Shown: piece after piece, positions 58,301 through 64,000 of the stretch | How the letters are laid out: every line of letters begins with the position of its first letter | Numbering within the stretch: position 1 is the stretch's first letter | NCBI GenBank assembly: GCA_023375785.1 | Contig: SZWC01003918.1 | Coordinates: 7,356 to 71,355, forward strand | Direction of reading: 5' to 3' | DNA from: Penium margaritaceum | Taxonomy: Eukaryota; Streptophyta; Zygnematophyceae; Desmidiales; Peniaceae | DNA: 64,000 bases | The notes under the pieces: model-generated | Database searches by the model: none | The model's input: only the letters and a program-made list of their open reading frames with translations | What the model was told of the DNA's origin: nothing | Made by a program: the position numbers and the translations under genes

Positions 58301-59516
58301 TTTGCCTTTGTGCTCACGCTCCTCTCTTATGCAGCAGCTGAGGACTTTGAGGTTCACCACATGCATGTCAAAACGGCCTTCTTGAATGGTGACTTGGAGG
58401 AGGAGATCTACATGGAGCAGCCGGAGGGGTTCATCATGGATGGCCAGGAGCACCTGGTTTGCAAGCTGCAGAAGTCGCTGTACGGCCTGAAGCAAGCGTC
58501 GCATGCTTGGAACCAGAAGTTGGATGCGGCGTTGCAGTGCATGGGATTTGAGCGCAGCGAATGTGACTACAACGTGTATCGCTGGCAGTATGAGCATGAG
58601 ATCTTCATCATNAGTTCAAGGAAGCCATGAGGGAGCGCTTCCAGATGTCTGATCTCGGGGAGGCGTCATACTTCCTTGGCATCCAGATCACGCGTGACCG
58701 CAAATCACGCTCTCTCTCGCTACAGTAGAGTCGCTACATCAAGGACGTCCTGCAGCGGTTTGGCATGGCAGAGGCCAAACCCATCGGCACGCCGCTCAAG
58801 ACGCGGCAGTACCTCGTGAGCTTCAGTGGAGAAGCAGATGCAGCTGAGCGGCAGAAGTACCAAAGCGCCGTCGGGAGTCTCATGTACCTGATGGTGGCAA
58901 CCAAGCCAGACCTGGCACAGGCTGTGAGCGCTGTGAGCCAGCACATGGCTAATCCCGGCCCTGAGCACCAGAAGGCAGTGAAGCGGATCTTCCGCTACCT
59001 TGCTGGAACCATCAATGTCGGCATCACCTACAATGGCAACGACAACAACATCATCGGCTATACAGATGCAGATTGGGCTTCAAATCCTGAGACCCGCAAG
59101 TCCATCTCTGGACATGTGTTTCTCATGAATGGAGGTGCCATCAGCTGGTGCAGCAAGCGGCAGGTGGTCGTGGCCACCTCGAGCACAGAAGCTGAGTACG
59201 TCTCTCTCAGCTTTGGAGCCAAGGAAGCAGTTTGGCTCCAGCGTCTCATGGCAGAGATGAGTGGGAGTGCAGCAGTTCCAGTTCCTGTGCGCGTCGACAA
59301 CCAGAGCGCAATCGCACTCGCCAAGAATTCTTAGCACCATGCACGCACCAAGCACATTGACATCGCATATCACTTCATCAGGCACATGGTGCAAGAGAGT
59401 GCTATCAAGCTGGAGTTTACTCGAACCAGCAAGCAGGTCGCTGATTTCTGCACCAAGCCAGTGACCCGTGAGAAGCAGCAATTCTGCATGAAGGCATGTG
59501 GATTCAGCCCACTCTG
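55373..59516 (+). pseudogene. A13 gag-pol region
   Basis: Gag starts at 55373 (MAAAGVVTAAQPLERLEGRA), the consensus start of the family. The knuckle CHYCQKEGHYKKEC is at 56117-56158 and the Q-rich linker at about 56186-56272. The protease DSG is at 56390-56398. The integrase zinc part (HARYGHIGMRALQQ...CIGCLDGKQH) is at about 56800-56930, and the core (HTDLCGP, TFIDDF, SDRGGEY, NGVAERANRTIVE) at about 56980-57320. RT starts from about 58150 (VFKKKRGADGNLEKYKARL, LYGLKQASHAWNQKLD), and RNase H (TDADWASNPETRKSISGHVF) from about 59060. The codon pattern is close to coding, yet the region is broken and treated as a fossil. Confidence 0.95.
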
Positions 59517-59524
59517 ACTGCGGC

Positions 59525-59536
59525 AAAGTGGGAGAT
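59525..59536 (+). promoter_or_regulatory. A13 polypurine tract
   Basis: AAAGTGGGAGAT abutting the 3' LTR, identical in A1, A6 and A13 and near-identical in others. It is the expected plus-strand primer. Confidence 0.88.
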
Positions 59537-60273
59537 TGTTGGAAAAGGAGCCATCTGGCTCAGGTTCAGGTCCAAAGGAGCAAGTTCCAGGAAAGTACCA
59601 CATGCCTACTCCGATCGTCAATCTCACTTCATCATTGGAAAGATCAGGTGGCAAAATGTCCACAGTCCAAGTTTCAGGCAGATCCAACGGTCGGATTGGG
59701 AGATGTGAATTTTCGAAGTATTCGGGGTCATCGACCGCCGATATCCGGGTGACCATGGGCGATGGCTCCATGCCTTAGCCTGAGAAAAGAAAAAGGCAAG
59801 AGATCCAGGTCAAGACCTGATGGGAGAAATATCCAAGAAGGTCCTAGATTCTTGGGTTGCCTTTTCAGAGTATGCTGACTAGGAAAAAGGTACCTCTCCT
59901 TACTTTTTAGGTGAGGTGAGATCCTTGTGTGCTAGCCATGGACACATGGCGATTCTCCATGGGATTGTGGGTTGTGTGACCACTAGGAGTATGCCATGAG
60001 AGCATTTTCTGGCTCTCTAGGTCGTGTGTGAGTGGTCAGCCTGATTGCTAGGCTGATTCCCTCCCTTGTGTGAGATTATGGACTCTAGTGTGTGAGCCTT
60101 AGCCTCCATGGCTAAGTGGTGTGGCTTGTGAGAGGGCTGACTTGCCCAAGCTCTAGCTCTATATGTACTCCATCATTTTGAGTGATTAAACAACCATTCT
60201 TCAGCACAAGTGATGCCCTTCCAATCACACATGCTCGCTGGTCCAAGGTTCCCTCTCTCCTCCAGTTCCAACA
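59537..60273 (+). repeat. 3' LTR of A13
   Basis: 737 bp and about 95.7 % identical to the 5' LTR. It contains GATCCAACGGTCGGATTG (59681-59698), a phrase that also occurs in the family leader. Confidence 0.95.
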
Positions 60274-60278
60274 GGGGC
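60274..60278. repeat. Target site duplication GGGGC, right of A13
   Basis: Second copy of the 5-bp duplication; A12 integrase continues directly with GACCAAGATC. Confidence 0.95.
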
Positions 60279-61584
60279 GACCAAGATCGCGCGTGAGCAG
60301 AGCCTTGCAGAAGTGCTTTAGGCCACAGATGGCAAAATTTAGCATGCGCGCTACGGCGACATCGGCATGCACACCTTACAACAATTTCAAACGAAGCAGA
60401 TGGTGCGTGACTTGCCCACCATCTCTAACTTCGAGCAGCAGTTTTGCATCGGCTGTTTGGAGGGGAAGCAGCATCGTAAGGCGTCCTTTGGAGCAAGAGA
60501 GCGCGTGAAGGAGGCGCTAGAGCTGGTCTACACAGACTTGAGTGGCCCGATGCAGACCCAGAGCTTTGGAGGCTCTATGTTTTTTCTCACCTTCATTAAT
60601 GATTTCAGCCATTACACTGCTGTGTACTTCCTTTCCTCCAAGGACCAGTACTTTGACAGGTTCAAGGAGTTCAAGGCCATGGTGGAGAACCAGACTGGCA
60701 AGAAAATAAAAGCGCTGCACAGCAACCGCGGTGGAGAGTACCTGAGCAAGGAGTTCCAGGATTACCTCGCAGCAGCAGGCATCAAGGCGCAGCGCACCGC
60801 ACCATACTCGCCGCAGCAGAATTGCGTAGCAGAACGCGCCAACGGCATCATTATTGAGTCAGCGCGCTCCATGCTGCATGCGGCTCGGCTCACCTACGAC
60901 TTTTGGGCAGAAGTAGTAAGCACTACGGTGTACATCAAGAACCGCAGTCCAACCAAGGCTCTGGAGCAGATGATGCCTTACGAGGCGTGGTGCGGTAAGA
61001 AGCCGAGCGTTGGTCATCTTCACGCGTTTGGCATCTTGGAGCACATGCACGTGCCAAAGGAAAAACAGCAAAAGTGAGACACGAAGAGCGCGCAGATGCT
61101 GATGATTGGCTACGACATGGCAAGCAAGGCGTATCGTCTTTATGAGAGGGATACAGGCCACGTCATCATCCCTAGGGATGTCGTCTTCAACGAGAGCAGC
61201 GTCATCAGCACCAACATTGTTTGTGAAGAGGTAGCAAAAGCAGCAGCTGACTAGGTAGTGGGAGCAGATATCCTTCCTAACCCAGTCTCTCCTGATCCTT
61301 CCTCCACGGTGAAAGAGGGAGAACCAGTCTACTCTCCCATGTCTAATGTTGCAGACACGGTGGCCTCATCGGCAGAAGCAAGGGAAGAAGATGCACCACC
61401 ATCACCAGAAGCAGTTATGCCGGCAGTACCGCGCCAGCCGCCTGCTAATGCTCTAGCACCAGGTCAGAGGTACCCTCTCAGGGTGCGCTACAAGCCTGGT
61501 GAGCGCGGGCATTTTTGGATGCTCCAAAAACCAGACTAGATGAACGTCGCAGTTGCAACACAAAATGGCGAGTCGGTATCCTAC
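60279..61584 (+). pseudogene. A12 integrase remnant, right of A13
   Basis: The zinc part (QMVRDLPTISNFEQQFCIGC, about 60395-60460), then the core with LVYTDLSGPMQTQSFGGSMF (about 60520-60580) and SNRGGEYLSKEFQDYLAAAG. It continues through TKALEQMMPYEAWCGKKPSV and MIGYDM to the spacer (RYPLRVRYKPGERGHFWMLQ, about 61470-61530). It stops at A14. Confidence 0.9.
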
Positions 61585-62320
61585 TGTTGGAGAAGGAGCC
61601 ATCTGGCTTAGTTTCAGGTCCATGGGAAGACGTTCCATGAAAGTACCAGATGCTTACTCTGATTGTCAATCCAACTTCTTCATTGGAAAGATCAGATGGC
61701 AAAATGTCTACGGTCCAAGTTTGAGGTTGATCCAACGCTCGGATTGGGAGATATGAATTTTCAAAGTTTTCGGGGTCATCGACCGCTGATATCCGGGTGA
61801 CCCTCGGTGATGGCTCCATGCCTTAGCCTGAGAAAAGAAAAGGCAAAAGGTCCAGGGTCAAGACCTGATGGGAGAAATATGCAAAAAGGTCCTTGGTCTT
61901 AGGATTGCCTTGTCAGAGTGTGCTGACTAGGATAAAGGTGCCTTTCCTTACTTTTTAGGTGAGATGAGATCATTGTGTGCTAGCCATGGACACATGGCGA
62001 TTCTCCATGGGATGGTGGGTTATGTGACCACTAGGAGTGTGCCATGAGAGCATTTTCTAGCTCTCTAGATCGTGTGTGAGTGGTCAGCCTGATTGCTAGG
62101 CTGATTTCCTCCCTTGTGTGAGATTATGGACTCTAGTGTATGAGCCTTAGCCTCCATGGCTAAGTGGTGTGGCTTGTGAGAGGGCTGACTTGCCCAAGCT
62201 CTAGCTCTATATGTACTCCATCATTTTGAGTGATTGAATAACCATTATTCAGCACAAGTGATGTCCTTTGACTCCCACATGCTCGTTGCTCCAAGGCTCC
62301 CTCTCTCCTCCAAATCCAAC
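61585..62320 (+). repeat. 5' LTR of A14
   Basis: 736 bp, TGTTGGAGAAGG to ATCCAACA, followed by primer site TTTGGTAACAGAGCCAAG (62321-62338; one change from the tRNA match). Hairpin pairs are conserved and a TATATG box lies near 62208-62213. Confidence 0.93.
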
Positions 62321-62931
62321 ATTTGGTAACAGAGCCAAGTTCTGCCACTTTCAGCCTGCAGAGGCCGTCACTTTGAGAGTCACGGGTTGGATCTTCAACC
62401 TCAAAAGACAAGCTTTCGAACGAGCTCAAGATCACGAAGATCCAACGGTCGGATTGAGAGCTATGCCCAAAACGAGGTCGGCGAGGGCTGCACTCTTCTC
62501 TATGAGTAAGACTGTCGCCTTGTGATGACCATAACTCTCTTGTTTCTTTGCCAATTTTAAAAAGTGGCACGTACGAATTGTATTATTTGTCCTAAGCTTT
62601 CCATTGGTGCAAAAATATTTGCATTCCGTTGATTCGTTTGGGAGAAACGCTGTTTACAAACTGGGCGGTCTGAGTTGGAGTAGAAGCAGAAGCATACCCT
62701 GTTTTCAAGAGGGCGTATCTTGTATAATCCCCTATTGATGACCCTGTTTTATGGGTCGATCTGAAAGGCTTTAAGCTGAATTTTTTAGTGGTGGGCTCAG
62801 GTTTTCAAAATTCCCAGTCTGCTGGCATCTACAGTCCATTTTCTGTCAGAAAAATTTCTGGCAGAAGCAGCAGCAGAAGCAGGGGTAGCGCCGCCATCCA
62901 AGGGCAGCACTGAGCATCACCAAGGCTCAAA
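62321..62931 (+). other. A14 leader
   Basis: About 611 bp. The CCGTCAC/GTGACGG hairpin region is near 62365-62385 with one changed stem base. GATCCAACGGTCGGATTG recurs at 62439-62456. Confidence 0.87.
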
Positions 62932-64000
62932 ATGGCAGCAGCTGGCATTGTGACAGCAGCCCAGCCTTTGGAGAGGCTGTAGGGACGTGCCAACTTCATG
63001 TCTTGGAAGATCCGTACGCGCCTCCTTTTGGAGGAGAGGGGCTTGTGGGAGGTGGTGAGCGGCGACGAGCCGGCTCCAGTTCCATAGGCAAAAGGCATCA
63101 CCGCAGCACAGGTGGTGGCGGGGAAGACTCCACAAAAGGGTGCAGCTGATGCGGGTTCTTCTGCAGCTGTACGAGCGCTGTATGAGGAGTGGAAGAAGGA
63201 TAGGCAGGCCTACAGGTTGCTTGTCAACACCATCTCCAACCCGCATCTTCAGTACGTGAGTGACAACGCTACTGCAAAGGAGGGGTGGGACACGTTGTGC
63301 AAGAAATATGAGAGCAAGGATTCTGCATTCCTCATGCTTTTGGAGGAAAAGATGATGGTGCTGAAAATGCAGGGTGGTGAAGGGATGGAGGCGATCTGGA
63401 CAGACCAAGGAGCTGGCGAAGCAACTGAGAGCGGCCGGCAACCCTGTCGAAGAGATGCCCTTCATCCTCCTCTTGTTGAGGGGACTCCTAACCAGCTACG
63501 ACACGGTGCGAGAGACGCTGGAGTACAAACCAACTCTCGACCTCGACTTCATCTGCACACACCTGGTGCAGGTGGAATTGCGTCGCAATGCAGCAAAGCG
63601 CAATGGCGGCGGCAGCAGTGAAGCAGCTTTTGTGGCCACGAGCTCACGCAACCAGCAGCAGCAACAGCAATCCGGGCAGCAGAAAGGCAGAAAAAGAGGC
63701 AAATGCCACTAGTGCCAGAAAGAGGGACACTACAAAAAGTAGTGTTTCAAACTCAAGAGGGACCAGAAGGAGCAGCAGCAGCAGCAGTCATCGCAGCAAC
63801 AACGGCAAAAGCAGCAGCAGCAGCAGCAGTCACAGCAGCGTCAGCAGCAACAGCAGCAGCAGCAAAACCAGGCTGGTGTGCGCCACTTTGGCAACATGAA
63901 TGTGGCCAAGGAGGTGTGCGACCGTCTCTTCATGGCGAAGTCTGACATGTCGCAGGTGGAGAAGGCAGATCTCGCATGGTACAAGGACTCAGGGTGTACC
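62932..64000 (+). pseudogene. A14 gag to protease remnant
   Basis: Gag starts at 62932 (MAAAGIVTAAQPLERL). It continues with the RTRLLLEERGLWEVVSGDEP segment, NTISNPHLQYVSDNATAKEG, LDLDFICTHLVQVELRRNAA, the knuckle region (63706-63747) and a long CAG-rich linker (about 63766-63872). The protease start (SQVEKADLAWYKDSGCT) runs to the window edge. Decayed. Confidence 0.92.

Larger units (their letters stand above)
54240..60273 (+). mobile_element. Copia family A copy A13, most complete copy
   Basis: A 6034-bp plus-strand element with 738- and 737-bp LTRs, primer site, leader, gag-pol, polypurine tract and 5-bp target duplications. LTRs differ at about 32 sites (4.3 %) by hand count, about 1.7 My at a grass-like rate. 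It looks nearly whole in layout but is broken, with about eight breaks; two single N (55074, 58612) mark probable assembly joins, so lengths at those points should not be read as biology. It is the best reference for the family in this window. Confidence 0.95.
51524..61584 (+). mobile_element. Copia family A copy A12, host of A13
   Basis: A plus-strand element in two parts. The left part is 51524-54239: 5' LTR to 52260, leader to 52872, and gag, knuckle and protease up to MYRMLG. The right part is 60274-61584: GATKIAREQSLAE, integrase, and on to the spacer before RT. The reading resumes across A13 at the duplicated GGGGC, which fixes the nesting. At 61585 A14 is inserted in its turn. It is broken, with about fifteen breaks. 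Confidence 0.92.
61585..64000 (+). mobile_element. Copia family A copy A14, 5' part, running off the window
   Basis: A plus-strand element with 5' LTR (61585-62320), primer site and leader (62321-62931) and gag to protease (from 62932). It sits in A12, after the bases CCTAC (61580-61584), which should recur after its 3' LTR outside the window. The visible part carries about five breaks. Confidence 0.92.

Overview
The window looks like plant nuclear DNA, from an intergenic block made almost wholly of Ty1/copia LTR retrotransposons. I see no host protein gene, tRNA, rRNA or CRISPR array. The plant assignment rests on Copia elements primed by initiator tRNA-Met (TGGTATCAGAGC sites next to the 5' LTRs), on CAG/CTG-biased decay that fits plant CHG methylation, and on deep nesting of elements. 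I cannot name the species. One run of N (44161-44754) and three single N show a draft assembly.

Two families are present. Family A has LTRs of about 735 bp (TGTTGG...CCAACA), a leader of about 645 bp, a gag with a UBN2-like N-terminal part and a CCHC knuckle, an unusual glutamine-rich linker coded mostly by CAG, then protease, integrase, reverse transcriptase and RNase H. At least fourteen whole or partial A copies, on both strands, cover about 55 kb. Family B is one copy (17578-25329, minus strand) with two 1163-bp LTRs, flanked by the 5-bp duplication CATAT. All copies are fossils.

Layout. 1-1233: 3' end of A1 (+). 1234-4766: A2 (-). 4767-10633: A3 (+), head-to-head with A2. 10634-12303: A4 fragment (+). 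12304-26902: a minus-strand tandem array of short units (LTR, leader and the first ~600 bp of gag) that share LTRs, split by family B. 26921-29348: A6 (+). 29350-29644: gag scrap. 29645-35535: A7 (-). 35536-38998: two plus-strand fragments with LTR pieces. 39023-41306: another short unit (-). 41307-51523: A10 (-), host of A11 (41667-47884). 51524-61584: A12 (+), host of A13 (54240-60273), which is the most complete A copy and is flanked by GGGGC duplications. 61585-64000: start of A14 (+), inserted in A12 and running off the window.

Relative ages from hand-counted LTR differences: B about 2.8 %, A13 about 4.3 %, A11 about 8 %. At a grass-like rate (1.3e-8 per site per year) that is roughly 1, 1.7 and 3 million years; the true rate here is unknown. 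The order agrees with the nesting.

I found no clear new functional system. The best leads are the tandem array with a recurrent gag/LTR junction, a ~515-bp-arm inverted LTR repeat with a spacer of about 24 bp, a head-to-head A2/A3 pair that could give hairpin RNA, a ~270-bp palindrome-rich GATTCG insertion of unknown type, and conserved hairpins in the LTR and leader.
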